Positions 22,437-34,321 of a stretch of DNA of 64,000 nucleotides are shown in pieces. The position numbers and the translations under genes are program-made. Within the stretch, counting starts at the first letter, position 1. Every line of letters begins with the position of its first letter. The stretch covers positions 248,001-312,000 of the forward strand of contig JAHLJZ010000001.1 in assembly GCA_025602915.1 (NCBI GenBank). The letters are read 5' to 3'. The notes below the pieces were generated by a model. The model worked only from the letters and a program-made list of their open reading frames with translations. It made no database searches and had not been told where the DNA came from. The stretch is from Paraphysoderma sedebokerense. Lineage: Eukaryota > Blastocladiomycota > Physodermatomycetes > Physodermatales > Physodermataceae.

Positions 22437-23045
22437 ATGAGTACTCCCCCCGAAACATCCCCTCCTTCATCTCCTCTTCCAGTCGCAAAAGCGGCTCCTC
22501 AAGCTAAAGGTACTGGTCATTTTGAACTCAAAATAGACCTGGAAAGCTGTACTGAAGACTCCTTAATCGGTATCTGTAGTGATTGTTCGGTTTCGAGCCG
22601 TAGGAAACGCACCCATACTCAAGAAATCTGTCTTCAAAATATCAGACTCGAGTAAATTTCAAGCAGTGATATCATTTCTGAGAAAAGAATTGGGTTTAAA
22701 GAAAGATGAAAGTCTGGTATGTTCACTTTGTTTTGCCCATCGTTTGAGCCGTGCCGGGAATTGACCAACCTCGTTCTTTCGATGGATTATAATATGGCAT
22801 CTTAAACAACTTTGAAAATATATAGTTTTTATATGTAAATCAAGCATTCTCGCCATCGCCGGATGAAATATTGTCCAATCTACACAAGGTTTGCCGTTGT
22901 ATTCTCGCCAAGTGACTAGACAAATGTTTCTCTATTCTCATTGATTTTCGGCTCTATGGCCGTCTCTTTATTCACTTACATTTAGTGTTTTCAAACAGAA
23001 GGACAACTTATAATAAGTTATTGTACATCAGCTGCATACGGTTAA
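22437..23045 (+). CDS. ATG12: Autophagy ubiquitin-like protein Atg12
   Basis: Atg12 is the ubiquitin-like modifier that Atg7 and Atg10 join through its C-terminal glycine to Atg5, forming the E3-like complex for Atg8 lipidation. Four exons balance exactly: 22437-22509, 22580-22716, 22826-22888 and 22986-23045 (333 nt, 110 residues). After a Pro/Ser-rich leader, the ubiquitin fold shows VRFRAVGNAPILKKSVFKIS, KFQAVISFLRKEL, DESLFLYVNQAFSPSPDE, LHKCFQTEGQLIISYC and the end TSAAYG. The aromatic-Gly end matches the conjugation site (AWG or AFG in relatives), so the protein looks functional. The second and third introns are 109 and 97 nt. The match to the family is very strong despite the small size. 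Confidence 0.93.
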
Positions 23046-24371
23046 ATACCGACCGAGATTCCTTCCGTCTTTCATCAATCACTGGTTGTTCACTCTGCAC
23101 ATATGTTAATAAAATAACGATTGCGATCAAAGTAATTAGGATGTTATTGTGAAATTATGTAGATTTGAAAGGGTGTCGTTTATCAATCCGATGATTTGTG
23201 CCGCTTGGCCGGCAGTGGTATGCTGAATGGGAACGTCTATTCACGGATACGCTTTCCCCAATTATCTTTAAATGGTCACACAGCGAGAGATCTACAGTTT
23301 GAATGGATGATCGGTATCAAAACCTCATCTGTGGTCATTTCTGAGTCTTGGAAGATAATTTGTGAGGAGGTGAGGGAAAAGCGATGGTGAATTGAGGTGG
23401 GATTGAACGGGACACCTGTGGCAAGCTGATTACGAACCTAAATTTATGCAATGTTCACTAAAGTGCTGAATTCAGTACAATGATCATGTTATGAATGACT
23501 TGAAGATGACGATATATCTTTTGTCGTTGTCAGGACTTGCCGCGTTTCAAATATATAATCCCACTGGCAATTAACAATTATTCTGCTTTCTTTGTCTGGC
23601 TATGTACTGAGATAAGCCGCCTGATCTAATGACTTTACAGAAACTCCCAGTTCCCTCCATCTTCTCTATTCTCCCAGTATCCTCGCCAGGCCAAAAAAAA
23701 GTTTCTTTTTCGTTCTATCCACTGATATGTGCCGAGGGCCACGGACCAGCTGCCTGCTTAGCCCTGATCTGCAAAGTGCAAACGACATGGTAACGTTTCA
23801 TAATTAGCGTTACAAGTTGCAACCCTTGGAGAATGGGCTAGAATTGGTTTAATGACAGTTTCAAATCTAAAGAGAGTCATTAAAAGCCAAAGTCCTTTAT
23901 CTACTCTGGTAACACAATTTCAACATGCATCCATGATAGTCCATGATGCGATGCGCGGGGCCCAGTATCGTTTTCTGAGCTGCTAGAAGTCATCTTGGAG
24001 GCGATCAGATATTGTGGGAGTGAGGAGGGTCCTGAAGATTGCATTTGAGAGACACGGAGAGAACAATCATCTCCATCTTCATGTTCATCGTCATGTTCAT
24101 CATCAGCAGCATGTTCCAGAGGAGGGAATGTGCGCTAGGCCACGACAGCAGCAATGGAGGACGCGATTTGCACTGGAAACGGGCAAAGTGGAATTCCCTC
24201 TGATTCCCTCTCTTTCCATCACCATCTCTCAGTCTATCTATCTATCTTTCTATCTCTCACTCCCAGACATACACTCTTACCCTAGACACTCCCACCAATA
24301 CACCAACTACATCTGCTACCGTCATTCCTCACCAACTGCTGAATCACTCCGCCGGCCCTTCACTCTCCCTC
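23046..24371. promoter_or_regulatory. Long upstream region of the Crz1-like gene
   Basis: 1.3 kb without a recognised gene. The first part is ATG12 3' sequence. From about 24180 to the ATG at 24372 the plus strand is strongly C/T-rich, with a TCTA microsatellite at 24233-24256, a pattern common in 5' leaders of strongly expressed fungal genes. A plus-strand ORF at 24014 ends inside the next gene in another frame and looks like a shadow. Confidence 0.45.
24233..24256 (+). repeat. (TCTA)n microsatellite
   Basis: An imperfect TCTA/TCTT tetranucleotide run of about 24 bp inside the pyrimidine-rich leader before the ATG at 24372. Confidence 0.7.
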
Positions 24372-25996
24372 ATGCCGCCACTCCGACAGGTTTCCGTGCC
24401 TTTCCATCACCAAGACTACATCCCCTATGCTCATTGCGATTCCGCTGCAACCCCTTCAATCACCCTTCACACCAAACCTCTTCTTACGCAAACCTCTTCC
24501 CCTGCCTCTGCTAACCCAGAAACAGACATTTGGAATGAATTCTTGCTCGCCAGTTCCCAGCCAATTCCTTCTCCGTACGACACCCCGTCCGACTTGAAGA
24601 GTACCCTGTCCTTTGACTCTTTGCCGGCTTCAGATTATACCCAAATCTATCCCTTACCTCCAACTCCCTTATCACCCGAGTTTTCGACCTCTGCGTTAGA
24701 CAGTGGCGCCATCCCTGTAGGATTGAATTTAGTCAATCAGGTCGACCTCAATGCTTCGGTTGCCCCGAATCCTACTTTGCTTTCCATAGACCCTTTTGAT
24801 TTGTTCTCAAACCCAAAACCCGTCGTAGTCGACAATGCGCCAAAGACGATTGCCGACTTCTCTGCAATTTGCCAGACACCACTTTATTCGGCGAACCCCA
24901 CCACATCTTTGGCAGATCCTCCCGCCACTTCCTTGACTTCTACTTCAGACGCACAAACAGACATGAATTGGAATGCCTTAAATGCCCTTGGATTCTTCCC
25001 ATCGCCTATAGAATCTTGCGATGTATCGTCGAACCTCGCTTCCGTCCCGTTATCGCAGTCGACGTCTCATTTCGTCCTTGATCAACTCGAATTTCCATTC
25101 CCCCATCAAACGATATCCCCAAATTGCATCTCTTCGACACTTACTACCACCGATTCAACTCATACACCTGAGACGAAGCCGCTGGAAGGAGCAGTGGGCC
25201 ACGGGGCGAATGGCATCAATGCACCAAACGACGAGAGATCTGACGAAGACATGGATTACGATGAAGAAGAAGATGACTTTTATCAGGAGGATCATAATCG
25301 AGCGGAGCACGAAGAGGAGGAGATTCTGATTGCATCAGTTCCATCTTCAGTCACCCACGGCGAAACAGTGTCCAGCTCACCAAGGGTAGCTTGTAATCTG
25401 GTTGCTGAAGGCGCAACTCTCTCTACGACCGACACGATTCCTGAAACATTTCCAAGTTCTTCCAATGGTAACAATATTTCGGAGAATAATATTTCAACCC
25501 TCCCCGGCAATTGTAAGAAAAAATCATGTAATCTTCGATGCCCCGTTTGCTTAAAACTTTTTACGCGCAAGTTCAACCTCAAGGTATGTTCTGCAATTGA
25601 CTTCAAATGATAATACCTGCTTGATACTGTAAACTAATAGAATGCTTTGCAATTCGTAGAGTCACATGAGAACTCACACCGACGAGAAGCCTTTTCAATG
25701 TGATGTTTGTGAGCGAAAATTCGCGCGTAAGCACGACTGCGTTCGCCACATGCGCATTCATACAAATGGTACTAAATTGAATAACTGTTTTCCTCACTAT
25801 TTCATGTGTTGCTGACTTGCATCCTTCTTTGTTAGAAAAACCCTATGGCTGTTGTCATTGTGATAAACAATTTGCTCGTCACGATGCGTTGGCCCGTCAC
25901 TATCGCACGGAATCAATGTGTAACGCCGCTTTTGAAGCTAGCAAGCAAAAAATGGAGGCAACTAAAAGGTCGTCAAGACGTGCCGTTTCTCACTGA
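24372..25996 (+). CDS. C2H2 zinc-finger transcription factor, Crz1-like
   Basis: Three exons: 24372-25583, 25660-25768 and 25836-25996. Residues 1-390 are a low-complexity Ser/Thr/Pro-rich region with one acidic stretch ([19 protein letters not shown]), typical of an activation domain. Three C2H2 fingers close the protein: [40 protein letters not shown], and a third finger [20 protein letters not shown] ending in C instead of His (TESMC). The pattern [13 protein letters not shown]...FAR.HD..RH...FAR.DAL.RH closely matches Crz1, the calcineurin-activated calcium/stress factor. I see no clear PxIxIT calcineurin docking motif, so regulation by calcineurin is open. A long pyrimidine-rich leader precedes the ATG. 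Confidence 0.75.
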
Positions 25997-26394
25997 ACTG
26001 GCAAAATCTTCGAGACTATCTGGGATTTCGTCAAATTTCTTTCGATTTAATTATAATGTGTCGCGTGTGATGAAGCCAGAGGAGGAGGGAGCTTTCCGTT
26101 TTTGGAGTTTAGAAGAGAAACAAAATGCTTGTATATAATAAGATACAACTATATAGCCTGTTGTATATATTATCTGGATGAGGTTCGATGTTTCCGACGT
26201 AGTCTGCAAAATGTGTCATCGTTTGGTGTCTATCGAGTCTGGAATCGAGCTTTTGATATATGTGATATAGCTTATGTTAATTTCATTGATAGGAACGAAA
26301 GCAGGAAGATCAGAATAGAATATCTTTCTATCTTTTGTTCGGTGGTTGTATTGCTTATTGTAATTAAAATAAACGAATGTACATCTCTCTTTAA
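25997..26394. other. Intergenic, between convergent gene ends
   Basis: 398 bp of AT-rich DNA with AATAAA-like poly(A) signals (for example AAAATAAA near 26365). No gene was recognised; the frames open here lack protein-like features. Confidence 0.5.
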
Positions 26395-27993
26395 TTAAAT
26401 TCCTACACTACCTTTTCTTTTCTCCACAACTACTTCTTCGCTTTCTGTTCCAACCAACTGATACGTCACATTCGCAGTCGCAACACCAGTGACAGTCATT
26501 TGAGTCTTTTCAGTTTGACTTGATTGTGTAGTTTCTTTTCTCAATTTATCAATCGCGACGAATAAAACACAAGAAACGATTAACACTGATCCCATTAAAT
26601 CCGTTATAGACGGGATAACCCCCAAAAAGACTCCCTCCAAGACAAACGAAAACACGACTTGCAAAAAATTCATGGTCGAACATTTTGTCGCTTTTTCAAT
26701 CTGTAGGGCCTTGGAAATACACAATTGAGATACAAACCCCGATAAACTCACGATAGGGATCAACATGAATAGTTCCATCGACGTTGAAGGTATCACGGAG
26801 AGAACATTCATGTGGCCACTGTACACGAGGGAACCAAAGAACGATAAAACGGCTGAAAACAAGGAAAAAGTGGCAACGGTTTGAATTGGGTCAACAGTTT
26901 TGAGTTTACGTAGGATAATTACTACACAGGCGGCAAGAACAGAAGAGAGGAGGCCCGCGGAAAGAGACATGTAACGTTTCGGGTTGGGTGTTTCTTGTGT
27001 TGGTACCGCGGCGTCGAGGGTGTCGAGACCGAATAAGCCTGGTCGGGCGATAATGATGACGCCGAATAGGGAGATAAAAGCAGCGAGTGCATCTATTTTC
27101 TGTATTATGTGTTGAAGAGAGTTTCAATAAGATGTGAATGATTGAACGGCAACAAAGGGAGGAAGTGATGTAGACAGACCTCCCATTTTTCTTTGAGGAA
27201 CACCTTAGCTAGAATGCCGACGAAAATTGGACTGGTAAAACTCAGTACAGTCGCTTCTCCTAGACCTAGATGACGAATAGAAAGCTAAATTGAGAACAAA
27301 AAGAAACGAAATTTTTCAATTAAATTGATGAAAGTTGGCAGAAAGAGTAAAAAACCCATCAGTGTCTGAAGTGATCAAGGGACTTACATAGAATGACGAT
27401 GTCGCAACAAACCCACATAAACCTCTCGCCGCTAACCATTTCCTGTATCCTTCAGGTCCTAATACGGCCTGTTTAAGAGTCAACCCCCTAAAGCAAACCA
27501 ATAATGAGATCGCACAAAAAAAGACCACCGCACTTCTCACAAATACTAGCTCGAAGGTAGGATACGGAGTAGGCAGTTTGGTCAAATACTTGACACCATA
27601 TGACATTGACGAGACAAAGAAAGAGTTTACTATCATGAGCATTAACCCCGGACTCACGAAACTAGTAAACGGGAACGGTGATGAAGTACTACTATTCGTA
27701 TTCGTCGTCGATGGTTTCACTAGATCATTTGTTTCGGAATCATCTACTTTAAGAATTTCATAAGAAGTCCCTCTGGCTGTTTTCCAGCCTTGTAAGAATG
27801 TAGATGGTCTTTTTGTGAGGATGGAGGTTTTTTCTTGAGTGCTCTGGTGACTGTCTTCTTCGTCTATTTTTGCATTGACGTCTGTAACGACTTGACAAGA
27901 AGGTTTCTTGAATTTTGGTATCTCGGATGCAGAATTTTGACGGCTCTTAAGACAATGCGGACTTTGTTGACACTGAGTGGTATAGCTGGACAT
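26395..27993 (-). CDS. EamA/DMT-family membrane transporter
   Basis: Three minus-strand exons balance: 27388-27993, 27180-27284 and 26395-27099 (471 residues). A polar, disordered N-terminus of about 110 residues precedes roughly ten hydrophobic helices in two repeats. The first begins LMLMIVNSFFVSSMSYGVKY and contains FELVFVRSAVVFFCAISLLV. The short exon gives LGLGEATVLSFTSPIFVGIL, the hallmark end of an EamA repeat, followed by an FLKEKWE loop. The second repeat includes LLSSVLAACVVIILRKLK and LSGFVSQLCISKALQIEKAT. The layout matches the SLC35G-like branch of the drug/metabolite transporter superfamily. The substrate cannot be told from sequence. The C-terminal tail is cytosol-like and charged. 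Confidence 0.85.
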
Positions 27994-28528
27994 GATGGCA
28001 GAGAGATAATGATAGGTAGATGAGCAGGTTGAGGTTACGGAATTACTAGGAATTTGTAAGTCGCAGATTGATCATCGAGACATAGCTCATCAGCACAAAG
28101 CGAGAGGGGGCGATGACAAACAGTGTTCTACAGGACGGTTAAATTCTGTCGTCATATGAAATTCAGCGTTCTTCGTCAATCAATCATGATGCGAGGGGTT
28201 GAAGGCACGGATGAGCTTGATTAGTGATTTGTCAACGAAGGATGAAGGACATACATGGCCGAGCGATGTGTCAATAGATCAGTTAATTTACATTGCACAA
28301 TTAGATTAGAATATACTTACATATATAGATTCAGCCTGTAAATACACATTCTGATATGGATTGTATATCTGTAAATCTATTCTGCATATAGGGATGTAAT
28401 GAAAATTCGCGTTCCTCCACTCCGACGGTTAATAGCCCTCGTTCCTTGTATCTTGACAATCTAAATTACCCTCTATATAATCTATATAATCTATATAATC
28501 ATCCGTCCTTGTCATCCCTTCCAATGCC
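27994..28528. promoter_or_regulatory. Divergent upstream region of EamA transporter and OFD1
   Basis: 535 bp between two divergent ATGs. The OFD1 side carries a tandem TATA-containing repeat (28472-28498). Nothing else was recognised. Confidence 0.45.
28472..28498 (+). repeat. Three tandem 9-bp TCTATATAA units upstream of OFD1
   Basis: The unit TCTATATAA occurs three times head to tail, followed by TC, ending about 30 bp before the OFD1 ATG at 28529. Each unit holds a TATA-box-like core (TATATAA). Whether it works as a promoter is inferred from position. Confidence 0.6.
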
Positions 28529-31500
28529 ATGAATTCAGACTCATCCCCCCTTCTTCTTTCAGAAGAATCCCTCCGTTCCTCGCTCTACAACACTCTTGCC
28601 GCATCCGGCATCACTGATCAAATCAAAGTACGTCCTTTCCTTTACCCAATCTTCGGCCGTTGCCGGTCTTAACAACGAATGTCACATTTAACTTGACTCT
28701 GTCTCTCTTTTTATTCATAGTCTCAGGTCCGAACAAAACTCATACATACTCTCAAACAGAGAAATGTGGCTCTCATATCCCCGTCAAGTCTAAATAACAC
28801 CGCAAATGAACAAGAATCTAGGTTGTTTTACAAAGTCACAGACAGCCTGATCATTGATTACATGCGAAGTAGAGGGATGGACTTTAGTTTAAGTGTGTAT
28901 ATGCCGGAATGTGGAATGGAATTGAAACAGGTTACTTTTATTTTATATGTTCTTTGTGGAATTAGATCTAAAATGGCTTAACCGAATTTTATCAAAAATT
29001 GCCACAGTCATTTTCGTCCAGTGAAGTCGAGCGAGTGTTGAATTTACACAAACGAATTGGCATAGCAGCACACATCGTACGGATAGAATTTGTTCATTCA
29101 ATCTAACCTAATAAAGACTGACTTGGGTCTCACTTTGATTTAGCTTCATTCAACCCGCAACTCCGAGCATCGTAAGTGGAAACCGTGTTCACTAAATTTA
29201 TAATAAGGATCTAGAGTATAACTGATACATGTTCAGCTTTCTTATTGAGTCTGTTAAAGTCGCTATCGGAAGTATCGAATCCAGTCCAGGTTGAGTTAGG
29301 ATGTCAAACAGATTTCACGCCGACTGAAGTAGAGAGTTTGGGTACGTGGGAAGCAAACGCTCAAAACCACCATGTATGAGTTCTATCTTACTTGATTTTC
29401 TCAGAATCGAAAATGGTGCAAATGGAAAGAGACCACAAAGCTCAACTGGAACGAGAGCGGGAAACCATGAAGGAAAAGTTCGACGATATGAAACGGCAGT
29501 ATGAACAGAGAATGGATGAAAGAGTTCACCTGGAAGTGGAGAAAAGAGTATGCGTTCATTTTAAACTATTGATAGCCCCATTCGAGCGAGTATTAAAATA
29601 TTGCAATCTCAAGATGGAACGATTTCGCGAAACAGAATTAATAGGTTTGCAGGTACAAGAGAGGGAAAAGTCTCAAAGGCAACTCGAAAAGTTGAAAAAG
29701 GAATTGGAAAAGGATTATTTAACCCGAAAACAGGAATTTGACGATATCTTAACCAAAGAAAAAAGAAGAATAGAGGAAAAAGAAGAGGTGCGAGCCCATC
29801 GTCTTCCCGTCCTGTTGCAAAGATGTCGCACACAAAGCTGATATTCTGAATTCAGTTCGTCAACTCTTTGAAGCAATCTTTAGCGCGCGAGCGAGATACA
29901 TTGAAAATAACAGAAACATCACTGAAACGTGGACATGAATTAGCCATGCAATCACTGAAAATGGAAGAAGACAATTTGAAGCGGAAGTTAGAAGACGCAA
30001 GAAATGAAATCGAACGATTCAAAAAACGTGAGAAGGAATGGGATTCTAGATTGACGAATGAAATTACAAAGTAAAGGGCATTCATCAACGTTTATGATTC
30101 CTCTTTTTCTCCTAATCTTTGAGTCTTTCTCTAGACATAAACTCGAATTTGATGCTGAACATGCGGATTTAATTTCAAATTTAAGAATTCAACAGGCGAA
30201 AATCGAAGGTAACGATTTTTACACTAACTGGCAACTATATGCTACGCCAATGAATTCACTCGATTCTCCTTTTTTAGCCGATCGACAGAACATGAAATCA
30301 CAGACATTAACTTACGAAACAGCAATTGCTAAATATGAAACCGTACAGGCTGAATTGGAATCTACAAAGAGTCAAATAAGACAAAAGGATCAGGAGATTG
30401 AACGATTAAGGAGAGATATTGAGAGAATACGGACAGAGGTATTTGTCATCTTTAAAAGGAATGAGCGAAACGTTCCGTTAACGAGAACTGTAGAAAATTA
30501 GTTCAACAACAGAATCATTGGAAAACGAGATACATATATTGAAAAAGTAGGTGTCTTCGATTCTTAGTTGCATTCTTCCTCGGCTCACACAAATTGAAAA
30601 ATAAACTTGTAGCCAACTGATCGAGTCACAAAAATCCCATGAAAAACGGCATGAAGGTATTTAAAAAAAATGTTTTCTCTCTAATCGAATAATTGTTTAA
30701 TCACGCATGTTGTACTATCTTAGAGTATCAAGCTGTAATTGGGAAACTCATGGCACCGACAACTGATTTACAAGATGAATTGAGAAAGGCTCGTAAAAGT
30801 GCAGCTAAATGGCAACGTGAATGTCAGGGATTGATCATTCGGTTAGACGTTGAAGTAGGTTTCCCCTTTCTCCATTACAGTTTTGGTTAACGAATCGGAA
30901 CAATAAAAGTAACATTATTGCTCAATAGAATGCACGGAACGATGAGTTAAATAGACGGTACGACGAAGAGGTCGTGAATAATAAAGCACTTCAAAGGGAG
31001 ATTGCTGATTTGAGATTATTGCTACATCAATCTCAGATGGGTATGTAATTTCTCTTAGTACATCTGCAATATGGCTTTGCTAATAATTCTAAATTCAATT
31101 GCAGCTCTAGCGCAAATGGAACCTTCCTCGACTAGATTCAGATCGACTTGGGCAGGGTGGGTATTCAGCTTTTAGTTCCGAAGAGTATATGAAATTAACG
31201 GCATTTTTATCTTTTAGAATATCCGGCAGTGGAGATGTGCATCCAACCATTGGGTTATCACAATCAGGGAATAGGGTACGTGATTGATACATCCTTTTAT
31301 TTTTGTATTGTTATTAATCTTTCACGTCACTAGGCTTTCGATTACCCAATATTGAGTTCAAATTATCTCCAGCACAGTCATCCTGAACGGATACGACCAT
31401 GGCAGCAACATACGATCCCGACGATGGAGGAATGGGATATGCCGAAATCACGGGAAGTGACCATCGATAAAGCGTTTGAGGGAAGTGATCCGGAGATGAC

Positions 31501-33339
31501 CCAAGAAGAATTGGAATCTGGGGTTGTTTATTCCACGAGCCCTTCACGAGAAAGCGTTTACAGTGATATTTCGAATAGCGAGAGAAAATTGTTACGGAAA
31601 AAGAAAGACCAGTCGAGTACCTCGAAGGAGAAGGATTTAAAGCAAAGCACCCAGCGGCGATCATCGTCAAAAGAATTGTTTCCACTGGATTTGTCCCCAG
31701 CCGAAAAGAAGGTTTTAGTCCGCAAAAATTCACACACAGACGAATCCCAACATACTGCTCCTAAAAAAGTCAGATCACTTGAAAATGTATTAGATTTGTC
31801 GTCGAACGAGAAGAAAATGTTACATAAAACGCATTCTCGCGATAAGCTTCATCATGGATTAACATCGCCGTTGTCGGAATCGCAAAAAGGACAGTTGAGC
31901 CGGTTAAAACTTGATCAAATCAATCATTCTCGGGAGAGCTTGTCTGGGCTAACTTCGGATATTTCGCAAGCCGAACGAAAGCTATTATCTAAGAAACACA
32001 CTCATCCCGATATACCACAATTGCCTACCGATCAAACCGTGTACTCGGATATCGATCCCCAAGAAATGAGAAAAATAGTGGATGATAAATCCAAAAAAGT
32101 CGTCGTCGCGGCTAAAGACGAGCAAATTTCCCCAATTGTCGATTTTCCCTCCCACGCAGGAATCGCAACACTATTATCAGCTTCGAGGCATTCTTCGCAT
32201 GACTTGTTCACTCAGGAAAAACGAGTTGCGTTTTCCACCACTGATGTCACAGTGACAGTGAATACACCACTGGAAGTTTACGATAGTTCAATGATGTCGC
32301 ACGAAGGGGATAATAAACGAGTTGCCTTCTCGACTGGCGATGTGCAAATAAGTAACGGGTTGGAGGAAGATCGTAATAAGAGAAGTCCAGATGAAAAGAA
32401 AGTAGGTATTATTACCATTGATGAACACATAGTGGATGATGATGTCGGTTATGAACTCCTCGGCGGCCGAGAGATAACAGGAAAGGTTAATCATGATGTT
32501 GGATCTGCCGTAAGGTCGGATCATCAAAATCAAGTCACGAAAAAAATTTCAGAAGGTGACAATCGTATTGAGTCTGCAGTCAACATAAAGAGAACTGTGA
32601 TATCCGAATTCGATATCGCAGCGCGAGAACGGGAGGAAGAAGAGCGGAGGTTAGATGAGCGAATACAACTAGATCGACTGCGACGCGAAAAAGAACGTAT
32701 GGAACGGGAAGAAAAGTTAAAAATGGAGCGAGAACAGGAAACCAAATTGAAACAATTACAAGAAGAGGAGAAGCGAAAATTGGCTGAAGAGCATAAACGA
32801 GTGGAAGAGGAGAGGAGAAATAGGGAGAGAGAAGAAGTGTTGAAAAAGCAGCGCGAGAAGGATATGGAAATGGAGAAATTGGAGAATGATCCTGTCTTGA
32901 AACGGTACATGGATATGGTTAAACAGCAACGAAAGGAAACAGGTTCAGCAAATCAACAGGTCTGCTTATTTCACTTTCGACAACTTTGAAATGAAGCCTC
33001 AAACTGATTTGATTTTGAAACGACATAGGCGGGAACTAGCACTCGCCCATTGTTACCGTTTCCAGCAGCAGGGTTAAATGAGGATCGAGTCGAAAGTGTG
33101 GTAAGTTTTATTAGTGTGATAGCGTTTGGATTGAGGAATTTCACTGACATTACGACGGCGATTTGCTTTTCAATAGAAGGATACATCCGTGTCACTGGAT
33201 TTCGGAGCGGGAGATACCGATCTTAGGTACGCCTATCCACGTTCCTATAAGCGTAGTGTCTGAAAACTAAACGTATTTTTGAATCTTGCTTTCAAACAGT
33301 GCGGCAAGTCAATACAACGAATCGAGCGACGGTTGGTAA
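28529..33339 (+). CDS. OFD1: OFD1-like centriole/basal-body protein (LisH, coiled coil)
   Basis: OFD1 sits at distal centrioles and centriolar satellites and is needed to build basal bodies and cilia. The N-terminus carries the OFD1 LisH region: LRSSLYNTLAASGITDQIKS, then VRTKLIHTLKQRN, LIIDYMRSRGMDFSLSVYMP and ECGMELKQ. Human OFD1 has LRKKLYQTFKDRGILDTLK and YEYSLSVFFPESGL at the same places. Exons 28529-28627, 28721-28930, about 29007-29092 and 29144-29171 keep frame into FLLSLLKSLSEVSNP and VELGCQTDF. Many exons of charged coiled coil follow to about 31300. A large exon (31352 to about 32958) then encodes a disordered region with degenerate repeats and a final Glu/Arg/Lys helix. The end is SQYNESSDGW at 33339. 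Presence of OFD1 implies a flagellated life stage. Confidence 0.8.
31520..32400 (+). repeat. Degenerate peptide repeats in the OFD1 disordered region
   Basis: Within the big exon a motif of about 17 residues recurs: YSDISNSERKLLRKK, LDLSPAEKKVLVRKN, LDLSSNEKKMLHKTH, TSDISQAERKLLSKK and YSDIDPQEMRKIVDD. Two copies of a second motif follow (KRVAFSTTDVTVTV, KRVAFSTGDVQIS). The consensus is roughly D-[IL]-S-x-x-E-[RK]-K-x-L-x-[KR]-K. Confidence 0.65.
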
Positions 33340-33569
33340 TCGATACGAGCTCTATTTATTACAATTCATGTAAATATATCCTACACAAAGAATTACATAT
33401 CTAGTTTTCTTTGTCATTATTTATGTACAAGCTATGACAGAGAATAAAGAGGAAAATGTGACGAAATTTTTGTAGTCATTTTGTAAATATCGATGCAGTC
33501 TCTGCGGCTTGCCACAATCCTTTTACAAAATTTGACTTTGAGTGAGAACATAGCCAAACATGAGATGAT

Positions 33570-34111
33570 TTACGTAAAGTTTGTACCTTCTTCCTTCCAT
33601 CCGGCGACAATGATTTGTATCAGCGTCGGTAACGGTAATCGATTGCCCTTTGTCAACGGCCGCCGCTGATTTACCTATTACGAATGAATATAAAGTCATA
33701 AAATCATTGAAGACATTCCAAATGAGTTACATTATATAAGCCATAAATTGCAGAATTATTTAATATTACCAATTGATCATAAATCTTGATATACGACTTT
33801 TCTGGTATCTCTAAACTCGAGTGATTATCACTTGAGGAACTGTCTATATTTCTGTTCGAAGGCGGATCTTCATTAAACACTTCTTTATAAGCCTTTGGCG
33901 ACCTCGACAGCCACAGCTTCCGTCTCTGGTGCCAATGGTTTATGCCGACATTCAAGGAAGAGGATGATATTGAGGGATCGGAGTTGGAGGTGCCGGAGGG
34001 GAGGGGAGGAAGGGCTGGAAGACTGGATGTGCTTGTGTTGGCAGAGGAGAATGCGGTTAGAGGGGAATGTAGCGATGATAGCGATGTGTTGGATATATCT
34101 TTCTCGCTCAT
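33570..34111 (-). CDS. Gag1-like clamp (DUF4050) protein
   Basis: Two minus-strand exons, 33770-34111 and 33570-33665, joined by a 104-nt intron (frame kept, 438 nt, 145 residues). The first half is Ser/Pro-rich. Then comes HWHQRRKLWLSRSPKAYKEV and KSYIKIYDQL, with exon 2 giving RRPLTKGNRLPLPTLIQIIV and AGWKEEGTNFT. The pattern W..RR..WL...Y.KIYD.L...PL.L...I.I.V.GWK.EG matches the fungal DUF4050 domain, named after S. pombe Gag1. The exon 2 match supports the splice. The start at 34111 is the first in-frame ATG. Molecular function is poorly known; a signalling or adaptor role is only suggested by the family. Confidence 0.65.
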
Positions 34112-34321
34112 TTTTGGTTTCCTTTTCCCTATCACTTCAATTTGCCAAAAGATGAGATTTGCCAAGAGTCGGAGTCTTAAAATTCGTAAAGCGGTGAACG
34201 AGAGTGTGAACGAGAGTGTGAACGTGGTGAACCGTTACTACGCGAACTTAAATCGTACTTCCCATCAAATTCGTACTTTTTTATTATCATTGGAAAGGTA
34301 GAACTGTTGAAGCACAGGAAA

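Noticed and set aside
24014-24514. Plus-strand ORF of 166 codons before the Crz1-like gene
   Set aside because: His/Ser/Tyr-rich translation of the pyrimidine leader in a different frame from the zinc-finger gene; a shadow.
28931-29006. In-frame TAA in OFD1 if the intron after ELKQ ends at the AG at 28965
   Set aside because: Using the next acceptor (CCACAG at 29006) gives ELKQ-SFSSSEVERVLNLHK in frame and a better match to OFD1, so no lesion is needed.
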